10,983 nucleotides of DNA from the NCBI GenBank assembly GCA_022425565.1, contig JAKMFG010000167.1:1-10983 (forward strand). Direction: 5' to 3'. The notes beneath the pieces are model-generated. The model was not told the DNA's origin. It searched no databases and saw only the letters and a program-made list of their open reading frames with translations. Origin of the DNA: Alphaproteobacteria bacterium. GTDB taxonomy: Bacteria; Pseudomonadota; Alphaproteobacteria; Puniceispirillales; Puniceispirillaceae. Positions 1-7,808 of this stretch are shown here, one piece after another. Within the stretch, counting starts at the first letter, position 1. Each line of letters opens with the position of its first letter. Position numbers and translations under genes: made by a program.

Positions 1-792
1 TCGGCTGGTGCCGGACAGCGGCTTGACCACGACCATATCAAGAAGCACATGCCGGATGACGGATCGGTACGTTTCGACAATCTGACAAACTCGATCGGTG
101 TTCTTGTTCTTGCCGGGCCGCGGTCGCGCGACATCCTGCAGAAACTGACCCGCACGGACCTGTCGAACAAGGCGTTCCCATGGCTGTCGAGCAAGCTGAT
201 TGATGTGAACATGGCGCCGGCCATGGCGTTTCGGATGAATTATGTCGGCGAACTCGGATGGGAACTTCATCACCCGATCGAATATCAGAACCATATCTTC
301 GATGCGCTGATGGAGGCCGGAGCCGAATTCCAGCTGAAGCCGTTCGGCATTCGCGCGATGGATGCGATGCGCATCGAGAAGTCCTACCGCATGGTCGGCA
401 CCGAGCTGTCGATCGAATATGCGGCGCTCGAAAGCGGTCTCGACCGGTTCGTGCATCTCAACAAGGGTGACTTCATCGGCCGTCAGGCACTCAGCGAATG
501 GCAGGAGCGTGGTTTTGCCAATGCGATGGTCACGCTCGAGGTGCATGACACCGTCGATGCCGATGCCATCGGTGGCAATCCGGTAATGCTTCCGGGTGGT
601 GAGGTGATCGGCCGTGCTACCAGTGGCGGTTACGGGTTCCGTCTCGACAAGTCGGTTGCCATGGCCATGGTGCGCCCCGACCTCGCCGAGGTCGGCATGC
701 AGCTGGAAATCGACATTCTAGACCGCCGGCTTTCCGCCACAGTGGTCGAGGAGTCACCATACGATCCGACGAACGAAAAGCTGCGCGCTTAG
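1..792 (+). CDS. Dimethylglycine/sarcosine dehydrogenase-like protein, GcvT-domain C-terminal part (5' truncated by window)
   Basis: The reading frame is open from base 1, so the 263 visible residues are the C-terminal end of a longer protein; the first ATG at 49 is internal. The visible part is an aminomethyltransferase (GcvT) fold. It contains the typical NYVGELGWELHHP segment (bases 238-276), an FGIRAMDAMRIEKSYR segment, the GLDRFV...DFIGRQAL segment, and a C-terminal barrel ending in VEESPYDPTNEKLRA. In this family (dimethylglycine dehydrogenase, sarcosine dehydrogenase, usually about 800-850 residues) an N-terminal FAD domain oxidises the N-methyl group and the GcvT part transfers the formaldehyde-level carbon to tetrahydrofolate. 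The FAD domain is outside the window, so the substrate cannot be decided. It is followed 25 bp later by the mttB-like gene on the same strand, suggesting one transcript. A plain GcvT protein is a less likely alternative, because the sequence resembles the fused dehydrogenases. It ends in TAG. Confidence 0.85.
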   Translation, partial: SAGAGQRLDHDHIKKHMPDDGSVRFDNLTNSIGVLVLAGPRSRDILQKLTRTDLSNKAFPWLSSKLIDVNMAPAMAFRMNYVGELGWELHHPIEYQNHIFDALMEAGAEFQLKPFGIRAMDAMRIEKSYRMVGTELSIEYAALESGLDRFVHLNKGDFIGRQALSEWQERGFANAMVTLEVHDTVDADAIGGNPVMLPGGEVIGRATSGGYGFRLDKSVAMAMVRPDLAEVGMQLEIDILDRRLSATVVEESPYDPTNEKLRA

Positions 793-817
793 GGTAAAGA
801 ACAGGGAAGATTGAAAG

Positions 818-2368
818 ATGGACGAAACAGCTACAGCAGGTCGCCGCTCACGGCGAGGAGGTGGGCGTGACGCCCGTCGGCAGCTTCGCTCTGGCGGCGT
901 TGCACAGTCGGCACCCTATATCACCCGCAACCTGCCGCCTGTTGATATCCTGACAGATGAAGCGGCCGAGATCATCGAGGCCAATGCCGAAACCATTCTG
1001 GAAGAGATCGGCATCGATTTCCTTGAGGATCCCGAGGCGCTGGCGATGCTCAAGGACGCTGGCTGCGATGTTCAGGGCGAACGAGTGCATTTCCCGCGCG
1101 GCCTTGCCCGCAAGCTGTGCGAGACGGCACCGTCAAACTACACCCAGCATGCGCGCAACCCTGCCCGGTCGGTTGAGATCGGTGGCAACAACATGGTGTT
1201 CGCACCCGTCTATGGCCCGCCATTCGTTCGCGATCTCGAGAATGAGCGCCGCTATGCCACCATTGAGGATTTCCGCAATTTCGTGAAGCTGGTCTACATG
1301 CTTCCCGGGTTCCACCACTCCGGCGGAACCGTGTGCGAACCTGTTGACCTTCCGGTCACCAAGCGGCATCTCGAGATGATCTATACCCACCAGCGCTACT
1401 CCGACAAGCCGTATATGGGCTCGGTCACTGCGCCGGAACGTGCGCAGGACACGGTCGACATGTCGAAAATCCTGTTCGGTGAAGACTTCCTCGACACCAA
1501 TACGGTGACAACCAGCCTGATCAATGCAAACTCGCCGATGACCTGGGACGGCACCATGCTTGGTGCACTCAAGGTCTATGCGCGCAACAACCAGGCCTGC
1601 ATTACAGCCCCCTTCATTCTTGCTGGTGCGATGTCGCCGGTCTCGGTTGCCGGCACGCTGGCCCAGACCCTTGCCGAGGCGCTGAGCGGCATTGCATTTA
1701 CCCAGCTTGTGCGCCCCGGCGCGCCGGTGATCTTTGGTAGCTTTGCAAGCTCGATGTCGATGCAGACAGGTGCCCCGACCTTTGGTACGCCCGAGCCGGC
1801 AAAGGTGCTGCTTGGCTGTGCCAAGCTCGCGCGCCGCCTGAAAGTGCCGTTCCGCTCCGGCGGATCACTCACCGGTGCCAAGACAGCTGATGCGCAGGCC
1901 GCTTACGAATCCGCGAACACCATCATGCCGACGGTTCAGGGTGGGGTGAATTTCGTGCTTCATGCCGGCGGCTGGATGGAAGGCGGACTTGTCGCCGACT
2001 ATGCAAAGCTGCTTCTTGATGCCGACCAACTGACGATGATGCAGTCTGTCGTCGACGGTATTGATGTGTCGGATAACGGTCAGGCCATGGACGCGCTTCG
2101 GGAGACCGGCCCTGGCAAGCACTTCCTCGGCTCCAGCCACACCCAGTCAAATTTCGAGACAGCATTCTGGCGCTCGGAGATGGCAGACAACACCACTTAT
2201 GAGCAGTGGTCTGCCGAAGGGGCTGCAGAGAGCCATTCGCGTGCGCGTGCACGCGCCGTCCAGATGCTGGAAGCCTATGAGGCGCCGGAGCTCGACCCCG
2301 CCACCGACGAGGCGCTGCGTGCCTTCATCGCCAGGCGGATGGAAGAACTTCCCGACTCGGAATTCTAG
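818..2368 (+). CDS. MttB-family (trimethylamine/betaine) corrinoid methyltransferase homologue, non-pyrrolysine
   Basis: This 516-residue protein belongs to the trimethylamine methyltransferase MttB superfamily. It has an Arg/Gly-rich N-terminus (residues 9-27), which I recall as common in bacterial homologues, followed by a TIM-barrel-type body with conserved stretches such as GGTVCEPVDLP, NANSPMTWDGTMLGAL, a QTGAPTFGTPEPAK segment, and SGGSLTGAKTADAQAAYE at about residues 347-364. Archaeal MttB carries pyrrolysine in mid-protein (UAG decoded); here no in-frame TAG occurs before the terminal one at 2366-2368, and a TGA follows eight codons later, so the protein is non-Pyl. Characterised non-Pyl relatives (MtgB, MtpB, MtcB, MtyB) move a methyl group from betaines to a cobalamin-binding partner protein; no such partner gene is in the window. 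The start is supported by AGGGAAGA at 803-810, seven bases upstream. With the dehydrogenase upstream and soxBDAG converging on it, glycine betaine or another N-methylated amine is a reasonable but unproven substrate. Confidence 0.88.
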   Translation: MDETATAGRRSRRGGGRDARRQLRSGGVAQSAPYITRNLPPVDILTDEAAEIIEANAETILEEIGIDFLEDPEALAMLKDAGCDVQGERVHFPRGLARKLCETAPSNYTQHARNPARSVEIGGNNMVFAPVYGPPFVRDLENERRYATIEDFRNFVKLVYMLPGFHHSGGTVCEPVDLPVTKRHLEMIYTHQRYSDKPYMGSVTAPERAQDTVDMSKILFGEDFLDTNTVTTSLINANSPMTWDGTMLGALKVYARNNQACITAPFILAGAMSPVSVAGTLAQTLAEALSGIAFTQLVRPGAPVIFGSFASSMSMQTGAPTFGTPEPAKVLLGCAKLARRLKVPFRSGGSLTGAKTADAQAAYESANTIMPTVQGGVNFVLHAGGWMEGGLVADYAKLLLDADQLTMMQSVVDGIDVSDNGQAMDALRETGPGKHFLGSSHTQSNFETAFWRSEMADNTTYEQWSAEGAAESHSRARARAVQMLEAYEAPELDPATDEALRAFIARRMEELPDSEF

Positions 2369-2392
2369 ATCGGGACTGGATCGGGGGAGTGA

Positions 2393-2415
2393 GCGTCAGC
2401 CCTTGAAGCTGACGC
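2393..2415. repeat. Inverted repeat at the convergent mttB/soxG junction
   Basis: Perfect 8-bp arms GCGTCAGC (2393-2400) and GCTGACGC (2408-2415) surround a 7-base loop. The repeat covers the soxG stop codon (2396-2398, minus strand) and lies 25 bp after the mttB stop. Neither strand has a T-tract next to it, so it is not a canonical intrinsic terminator. It could still form an RNA hairpin at the 3' end of both converging transcripts and protect or terminate them. The role is inference; the inverted repeat itself is directly visible. Confidence 0.5.
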
Positions 2416-3010
2416 CATATTCCAGACCGGCATCCATCAGCCAGTCATGGACATAGGCCGCAAAGCTCGTCCGGCAGATCAGGGTGAACTGGTCGTCGCT
2501 GACGGCGACCAGTGTCACGGCGGCGTGTGACAGTATCGTCTGGGCGCACATGCCGGCTGTGAAGACCGACGGATGCAGATCCAGAGCGCATCCCTTTGCC
2601 AGCACCTTGCGCAACGCCTGACCACGAAGCGACAGTGCGCACAGCGCATCCGTCACATTGGTGACGGCGGCATGTACCTTGCCGAGATCCAGCATCAGCT
2701 GGCTGTGAAGACCTGCTTCTTCACCGGCTTCGCACAGAACCAGAAATTCGTCGGGCGCCAGCCAGATAAGGGTCCGCTCGCCAATTTGGACGGTGCGATT
2801 GTTCTCGGGAAGATTGCTACAGCCAGTATGCTTCTTCACAGCCGGCAGGATATCGTCGCCTCCGCGAAGGTTGATTTTGCCGAGATGCGACAGTTCGGTG
2901 ATGGCAAGTCCGACCCGGCCACCGTCCGGGGTGGCGATCGTCTGCTTTGTCTTGCCGGAAAGAGCGGTGCGGCCCGGCGCACGGCTGCCTTTGTTTGCTG
3001 TGCTAGCCAT
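2396..3010 (-). CDS. soxG: Sarcosine oxidase gamma subunit SoxG
   Basis: This 204-residue protein is the small gamma subunit of heterotetrameric sarcosine oxidase, which packs against the GcvT-like part of SoxA and has a related fold but binds no known cofactor. Visible family features are the LIWLAPDEFLVL segment (residues 81-92, the usual W-L-x-P-D-E-W/F region), DVTDALCALSLRG-like sequence at about 117-130, CALDLHPSVF at 141-150, and a C-terminal RTSFAAYVHDWLMDAGLEYG segment. The ATG at 3010 was chosen over in-frame ATGs at 3034 and 3076 because a strong ribosome binding site (AAAGGAGAG) lies seven bases upstream and because this start overlaps the end of soxA by only 8 bases (ATGGCTAG), the typical sign of translational coupling. 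It is the last gene of soxBDAG, and its stop is 27 bp from that of the converging mttB-like gene. The first 20 or so residues are Ser/Thr/Lys-rich and probably disordered. Confidence 0.92.
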   Translation of the reverse strand: MASTANKGSRAPGRTALSGKTKQTIATPDGGRVGLAITELSHLGKINLRGGDDILPAVKKHTGCSNLPENNRTVQIGERTLIWLAPDEFLVLCEAGEEAGLHSQLMLDLGKVHAAVTNVTDALCALSLRGQALRKVLAKGCALDLHPSVFTAGMCAQTILSHAAVTLVAVSDDQFTLICRTSFAAYVHDWLMDAGLEYGVSFKG

Positions 3011-6000
3011 TGATGCGCTCTCCTTTCGGATCATAGAAAATCGGCTCGACGACCTCAGCTTCGATGACCGAGCCATCCAGCATCGGCAGATAGACTGTGC
3101 CGCCCATCAGCGCCCGGCCGCCTTTCAGCATGGCCATGGCAATGGAACTGCCGACATTCGGTGAGTAGTAGGACGAAGTCACCTGTCCGAGCATGTCCAT
3201 CGGCATTGGCTGGTTTGGGTCGAGAACCGCATGCGCGCCCTCGGGGATTACCTGCTTGCGCTCCTTGGTGCGAAGGCCGACAAGCTGCTTGCGGTTGTCC
3301 GCCGCCATCGAGGCGCGGTCCAGTGCCCGTTTGCCGATATAATCAGGCTTCACCTTCGACACGATCCAGTCCATGCCCAGATCCTGCGGTGTCACCGAAC
3401 CATCGGTCTCCTGGCCGACGATGATGAAGCCCTTTTCGGCACGAAGCACGTGCATTGCTTCGGTGCCATAGGGGGTAATGCCGAATTCGGCGCCTGCCTT
3501 CATAAGATGTGTCCACAAGGCGAGACCGTGACGGGCCCGGATGTTGATCTCGTAGGACAGCTCGCCGGTGAACGAGATGCGGAAGATGCGCACCGGCAGA
3601 CCGGCGATATGCGCCTCGCGCATGGCCATGAACGGGAAATCGACGGGATCGAGGCTGATATCGACACCGGCGGCCTTCAGGATCTTGCCGGCATTCGGGC
3701 CGGACAGCGTGGCGACCGACCATTCTTCGGTCACCGAAGTCAGATAGACCTTGAGTTCCGGCCATTCCGTCTGCAGCCATTCCTCCATCCAGTCGAGAAC
3801 GCCTGCGGCGCCGCCGGTCGTGGTGGTCATGTGGAAATGATTCTCGCCGAGACGCGTCGTCACGCCGTCATCCATCACCATGCCGTCATCTTTCAACATC
3901 AGGCCGTAGCGGCATTTGCCAATGCCCAGCTTCAACCAGCTGTTGGTGTAGAGACGGTTCAGGAATTCGGCCGCATCGGGGCCCTGAATATCGATCTTGC
4001 CAAGGGTGGATGCATCCAGAAGGCCGGCTGTCGTACGGGCGGCCAGGACCTCACGGTCCACTGCCTCGCGCAGGGTTTCGCCGTCCTTTGGATAGTACCA
4101 GGCACGCATCCACTGTCCGACATGTTCGAATGTGGCACCATTCGCGCGGTGCCAGTCATCCATGCGGGTCAGGCGCACGGGATCGAACAGATCACCGATA
4201 TCGCGGCCGGCAATGGCGCCGAATCCCGACGGGGTGTAGGGCATCCGGAAGGTTGTGGTGCCAACCTGCGGGATTTCGTTTCCAAGGGATTCGGCAAGGA
4301 TGGCCAGGCCGTTGATGTTGGATGTCTTGCCCTGGTCCGTTGCCATGCCGAGCGTGGTGTAGCGCTTCACATGCTCCACCGACTGGTAGCCTTCGCGTAC
4401 CGCCAGCTTCACGTCGGAAGCGGTGACGTCGTTCTGGTAATCGACAAAGGCCTTCGGACCTTCGCCCTCACCCATGCCGTTGGTCACTTTCCAGGCGGCG
4501 AGGGGACGCCAGCTCTGCGCCGGGGCCGCGACCTCGGGGGCGCTGCCGTCGGCAATGTCAAATCCGGCCGCCCGCGCGGCGGCGGTGCCGGCCTGCATCC
4601 CGTTCTCGATGGCCTTGTCGGCGGCGAACACACCGTTGCCGGCACCGGCATTGAAGCTGGCTTCATGCACGGTGGTCGGCTTGAAGCAGAGCAGCTGTTC
4701 GTCCCAGCCGAGCTTGCCGCGTGCCTGTGAGTGCAGATGCACAGCCGGTGTCAGTCCGCCCGACATCGCCAGCAGATCACAATCCATATGGATCGGGTCG
4801 TCCAGCACCTCGGTCGCACCTTCGTTCACTGGCGAGATTTCGACCCGTGCGATGCGCTGTGTGCCGGCGGCGATGGTGACGGCGGAACCGCTCATCACCT
4901 GAATGCCCGCGGCGCGGACGGCCTTGACCAGCTCGCCCTTGAGATCGCGACGCAGGTCGACAACGACCACATTCGCTCCGGCGCTGTGAAGCGCCAGCGC
5001 CGTACGATAGGCATCGTCATTGTTGGTAAAGACGACGGTCCGGTTGCCGGGAACAACGCCGTAGCGGTTGATGTAGCTGCGGACAGCGCCGGACAGCATC
5101 ACGCCCGGAAGGTCGTTTCCGGAGAATACCAGCGGGCGCTCATGCGCGCCTTGTGCCAGGACCGTCTGGCCGGCACGAACTTTCCACATGCGCTGACGTG
5201 GCAAGTGAACCGGGCGCTCGCCAAGATGGTCTGTCACCCGTTCGGTCAGGGTGATGTAGTTATGGTCCATATAGCCAAACACGGTGGTGCGTGGCAGCAA
5301 TGTTACCTCGGGCATCGCCTCGAGCTCGGCTACCACACCTGCAACCCAGTCGGCCGGTGTCTTGCCGTCGATGGTGGTATCTGATTCGCCAAGCAGCCAG
5401 CCGCCGAACTCATTCTGCTCGTCGGCAAGGATCACGCGGGCTCCGGAACGACCTGCCTGCAGCGCGGCCATCAGGCCGGCGACGCCGCCACCGGCGATCA
5501 GCACATCGCAATGGGCATTCGTCTTCTCGTAGCGATCCGGGTCGTTATGGTCGTCAGCCACCTTGCCGAGGCCGGCGGCATTCCGGATCACATGCTCATA
5601 GGTCATCCACATGGATGCCGGCCACATGAAGGTCTTGTAGTAGAAGCCCGCCGGGAAAAACCGCTGCAGGATCGAATTCACCGCGCCAATGTCGAATTTC
5701 AGCGATGGGAACCGGTTCTGGCTCTCGGCGTAAAGACCGTCATAGAGCTCGACCTGTGTGGCCCGAAGGTTCGGTTCGGCCTTGGCGCCGCGACCAACGC
5801 GGACGAGCGCGTTCGGCTCTTCCGATCCGACGGCAATGATGCCGCGCGGACGGTGGTATTTGAAGGAACGACCGACAAGATGGATGTTGTTGGCGAGCAG
5901 CGCCGAGGCGAGCGTGTCGCCTTCATAGCCCTGATAGCTTTTGCCGTCGAAGGTGAAGGTGAGGGGGCGTGCGCGATCAACCCGGCCGCCGCTGGCAGCG

Positions 6001-6050
6001 CGCGAGACCTGATCTTTCTTACCGCGTCCGAAAAGTGATGTACCGCTCAT
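3003..6050 (-). CDS. soxA: Sarcosine oxidase alpha subunit SoxA
   Basis: This 1015-residue protein is the large subunit of cytoplasmic heterotetrameric sarcosine oxidase (sarcosine + O2 + THF to glycine + 5,10-methylene-THF + H2O2). Domain order: a ferredoxin-like N-terminal domain (about 28-110) with no cysteine, as known for SoxA, so no Fe-S cluster; a Rossmann nucleotide-binding domain starting near residue 182 with GGGVAG at 187-192, where the family binds NAD+; a pyridine-nucleotide-disulphide-oxidoreductase-like middle part; and a GcvT-like domain from about 621 to the end with SFTGELSYEI at 826-835, the THF-dependent part. The length matches the family (about 960-1000). The frame continues upstream to an ATG at 6239, but that stretch is an out-of-frame reading of soxD and looks non-native; MSGTSLFGRGKK at 6050 is the natural N-terminus. 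It starts 2 bp after soxD and overlaps soxG by 8 bp. A 499-codon frame antisense to it is a GC-rich shadow. Confidence 0.97.
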   Translation of the reverse strand: MSGTSLFGRGKKDQVSRAASGGRVDRARPLTFTFDGKSYQGYEGDTLASALLANNIHLVGRSFKYHRPRGIIAVGSEEPNALVRVGRGAKAEPNLRATQVELYDGLYAESQNRFPSLKFDIGAVNSILQRFFPAGFYYKTFMWPASMWMTYEHVIRNAAGLGKVADDHNDPDRYEKTNAHCDVLIAGGGVAGLMAALQAGRSGARVILADEQNEFGGWLLGESDTTIDGKTPADWVAGVVAELEAMPEVTLLPRTTVFGYMDHNYITLTERVTDHLGERPVHLPRQRMWKVRAGQTVLAQGAHERPLVFSGNDLPGVMLSGAVRSYINRYGVVPGNRTVVFTNNDDAYRTALALHSAGANVVVVDLRRDLKGELVKAVRAAGIQVMSGSAVTIAAGTQRIARVEISPVNEGATEVLDDPIHMDCDLLAMSGGLTPAVHLHSQARGKLGWDEQLLCFKPTTVHEASFNAGAGNGVFAADKAIENGMQAGTAAARAAGFDIADGSAPEVAAPAQSWRPLAAWKVTNGMGEGEGPKAFVDYQNDVTASDVKLAVREGYQSVEHVKRYTTLGMATDQGKTSNINGLAILAESLGNEIPQVGTTTFRMPYTPSGFGAIAGRDIGDLFDPVRLTRMDDWHRANGATFEHVGQWMRAWYYPKDGETLREAVDREVLAARTTAGLLDASTLGKIDIQGPDAAEFLNRLYTNSWLKLGIGKCRYGLMLKDDGMVMDDGVTTRLGENHFHMTTTTGGAAGVLDWMEEWLQTEWPELKVYLTSVTEEWSVATLSGPNAGKILKAAGVDISLDPVDFPFMAMREAHIAGLPVRIFRISFTGELSYEINIRARHGLALWTHLMKAGAEFGITPYGTEAMHVLRAEKGFIIVGQETDGSVTPQDLGMDWIVSKVKPDYIGKRALDRASMAADNRKQLVGLRTKERKQVIPEGAHAVLDPNQPMPMDMLGQVTSSYYSPNVGSSIAMAMLKGGRALMGGTVYLPMLDGSVIEAEVVEPIFYDPKGERING
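3018..3026 (-). promoter_or_regulatory. Ribosome binding site of soxG inside the soxA 3' end
   Basis: Read on the minus strand this is AAAGGAGAG, seven bases before the ATG at 3010. It lies within the last codons of soxA. It fixes the soxG start and argues against the two longer in-frame starts upstream. Confidence 0.7.
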
Positions 6051-6052
6051 GA

Positions 6053-6424
6053 TCAGCCGCCCTGCTTGCTGCGTGACTTCGATGCGGGCTTCGCCGCGGC
6101 CTCTGCCGCCGTGTCCCGGCGCCAGCTGTCGGCATGTGCCGCCTTGCCGGCCTTGCTCTTCGGGGTGTTGCCCATCGGATAGATCTCGACGATCTCGTGG
6201 GTGACGGTGTCGCGGGCCATGTTGAACCAGCGGCGGCAACCGGCGGCGTGGCGCCAGCGCTCGAGGAACATGCCCTTCGGGTTGTCACGAAGGAACAGGT
6301 AGTCCGCAAACTCGGCGTCGGTCAGATTGTTCTCGGCCAGCGGACGTGCGATATGCGCCTCGCCGCCACAGGAAAACTCGCTTTCCTCGCGTGGGCCGCA
6401 ATGTGGGCAGGTGATCAGAAGCAT
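6053..6424 (-). CDS. soxD: Sarcosine oxidase delta subunit SoxD, zinc-binding
   Basis: This 123-residue protein is the small delta subunit of heterotetrameric sarcosine oxidase. The zinc ligands of the characterised enzymes (two Cys, one His, one Cys) appear here as C6 and C9 in CPHC, H59 in ERWRHAAGC and C63. Other family features are EFSCGGEAHIARP, YLFLRDNPKG and the GCRRWFN...DTVTHEI block. Known SoxD proteins are about 90-100 residues; here the tail after about residue 85 (GNTPKSKAGKAAH and onward) is Lys/Ala/Arg-rich and probably flexible. The start at ATG 6424 has GGGGAGAG six to seven bases upstream. The gene lies 22 bp after soxB and 2 bp before soxA, within the usual B-D-A-G order. 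SoxD plays a structural part at the interface of the complex; I see no sign of a catalytic function. Confidence 0.95.
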   Translation of the reverse strand: MLLITCPHCGPREESEFSCGGEAHIARPLAENNLTDAEFADYLFLRDNPKGMFLERWRHAAGCRRWFNMARDTVTHEIVEIYPMGNTPKSKAGKAAHADSWRRDTAAEAAAKPASKSRSKQGG

Positions 6425-6446
6425 GGTGGCTCTCCCCGATCCTTGG

Positions 6447-7745
6447 TCAGTGCGCGACGCCGGCGGCGCCGTGCTCGTCGATCAGCAGTCCGGTCTGGAA
6501 CCGGTCCAGCGCATAGGGCGCGGCGATGCTGTTCGGGCGGTCATTGGCGATCAGGTCGGCGAAGACATGGCCGGATCCCGGCGTTGCCTTGAAACCGCCG
6601 GTTCCCCACCCGCAGTTGAAATAGAGCCCGTCGACATCAGTCTTCGAGATGATCGGCGAGGCGTCCGGGCAGGTATCGACGATGCCGCCCCAATGGCGCA
6701 GCATGCGAAGCCGCGAGAGCACTGGAAACAGCTCCACGGCGGCGGCGATCATATGCTCCGGCACCGGGAAAGAGCCGCGTTGCGCATAGGAGTTGTATTT
6801 GTCGACGCCGGCTCCGAGCACCATTTCGCCCTTGTCGGACTGGCTGATGTACATATGTACGGCGTTCGACATGATGACCGTGTCGAGAACCGGCTTGATA
6901 GGCTCTGATACCAGCGCCTGCAGCGGGCGGCTGGCGAGCGGCAGGCGGATATCTGCCATTGCCGCCATCACGCTCGAATGGCCAGCGACGACGCAGCCGA
7001 CCTTGCGGGTCTTGATAAAGCCGCGGCTTGTCTCGACACCGACAATACGGCGACCGTTGCGGCGCAGGCCGGTAACCTCGCAGTTCTGGATGATGTCCAC
7101 GCCCAGATCGTCAGCCGCGCGGGCATAGCCCCAGGCCACCGCGTCATGGCGGGCTGTGCCGCCGCGTTTCTGCAGGAAACCGCCCATCACCGGATAGCGG
7201 ATGTTCTGGTCGATATTGATGATTGGCACGAAATCCTTGATTTCCTTCGGGCCGAGAATGTCTGAATCGATGCCGTTCAGGCGAATGGCATGCACCCGCC
7301 GCGACATCTCACGAAGCTCGTGCTCGGAATGGGCGATGGTGAGAACGCCGCGCTGGCTGAACATCACGTTGAAGTTCAGGTCCTGCGACATGCCTTCCCA
7401 CAGCTTCATCGCATGCTCATAGATGGCAGCCGACTCGTCCCACAGATAGTTCGAGCGGATGATGGTGGTGTTCCGGCCGGTGTTGCCGCCGCCAAGCCAT
7501 CCCTTTTCGATGACAGCGACGCGCTTGATGCCGTGAACCGCCGCAAGGTAATAGGCTGTGGCCAGCCCGTGGCCGCCGCCGCCAATGACCACGACGTCAT
7601 ATTCGGACTGCGGCGGTGCATCTCTCCAGGCGCACTGCCAGTCCTGATGATAGTTCATTGCTTTCTTGGCCAGGGCGAAAGCCGAATATTTCTGCTTGCC
7701 GCCCGGCAGGCCACGAAGGCCGCGATCTGGCTGATCTGTTGCCAT
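6447..7745 (-). CDS. soxB: Sarcosine oxidase beta subunit SoxB, flavin-binding
   Basis: This 432-residue DAO-family flavoprotein is the catalytic beta subunit of heterotetrameric sarcosine oxidase. It holds FAD, where sarcosine is oxidised, and a covalent FMN that passes electrons to O2. Visible features: dinucleotide-binding GGGGHG at residues 55-60, the [20 protein letters not shown] segment at 80-99, SQRGVL at 130-135, and [12 protein letters not shown] around H200, which by alignment from memory with the Corynebacterium enzyme is the His that carries FMN. The C-terminal [14 protein letters not shown] and [17 protein letters not shown] segments are close to family consensus. Many SoxB proteins start near the KYSAFAL segment (residue 19 here), so about 18 residues precede it; ATG 7745 is supported by GAGGTG a few bases upstream. 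It is the first gene of soxBDAG; glyA, often found just upstream of soxB, is absent, and the upstream neighbour is a divergent amidohydrolase. Confidence 0.96.
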   Translation of the reverse strand: MATDQPDRGLRGLPGGKQKYSAFALAKKAMNYHQDWQCAWRDAPPQSEYDVVVIGGGGHGLATAYYLAAVHGIKRVAVIEKGWLGGGNTGRNTTIIRSNYLWDESAAIYEHAMKLWEGMSQDLNFNVMFSQRGVLTIAHSEHELREMSRRVHAIRLNGIDSDILGPKEIKDFVPIINIDQNIRYPVMGGFLQKRGGTARHDAVAWGYARAADDLGVDIIQNCEVTGLRRNGRRIVGVETSRGFIKTRKVGCVVAGHSSVMAAMADIRLPLASRPLQALVSEPIKPVLDTVIMSNAVHMYISQSDKGEMVLGAGVDKYNSYAQRGSFPVPEHMIAAAVELFPVLSRLRMLRHWGGIVDTCPDASPIISKTDVDGLYFNCGWGTGGFKATPGSGHVFADLIANDRPNSIAAPYALDRFQTGLLIDEHGAAGVAH

Positions 7746-7765
7746 GACACCTCACCCGGTCTTGA

Positions 7766-7776
7766 AAACGTCGTTT
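7766..7776. promoter_or_regulatory. Short palindrome upstream of soxB, possible operator
   Basis: AAACG-T-CGTTT is a perfect 5-bp inverted repeat around one central base, 21 bp upstream of the soxB start codon. The size and position would suit a repressor or activator half-site pair controlling soxBDAG, but no regulator gene is adjacent and a palindrome this short may occur by chance. Confidence 0.25.
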
Positions 7777-7791
7777 CTGACGCCGGTTCCC

Positions 7792-7808
7792 GGTGCCGTG
7801 CCGGCACC
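7792..7808. repeat. GC-rich hairpin in the soxB leader region
   Basis: GGTGCCG-TGC-CGGCACC forms a perfect 7-bp stem with a 3-base loop, about 47 bp upstream of soxB. Outer CCC and GGG bases (7789-7791 and 7811-7813) could extend it after a 2-base bulge. No T-tract follows on either strand, so it is not an intrinsic terminator; a leader-RNA structure or protein site is possible. Confidence 0.4.

Noticed and set aside
2396..3076. The longer soxG frames starting at ATG 3076 or 3034.
   Set aside because: They overlap soxA deeply; the ATG at 3010 has a strong ribosome binding site and the usual short overlap.
3231..4730. A 499-codon open frame on the plus strand, antisense to soxA.
   Set aside because: It lies wholly inside soxA, whose protein matches its family throughout; long antisense frames are expected in GC-rich coding DNA, and the translation resembles no protein I know.
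3003..6239. The longer soxA frame starting at ATG 6239.
   Set aside because: The additional 63 residues are read out of frame through soxD and are Arg/Gly/His-rich; the SoxA N-terminus is recognisable from ATG 6050.
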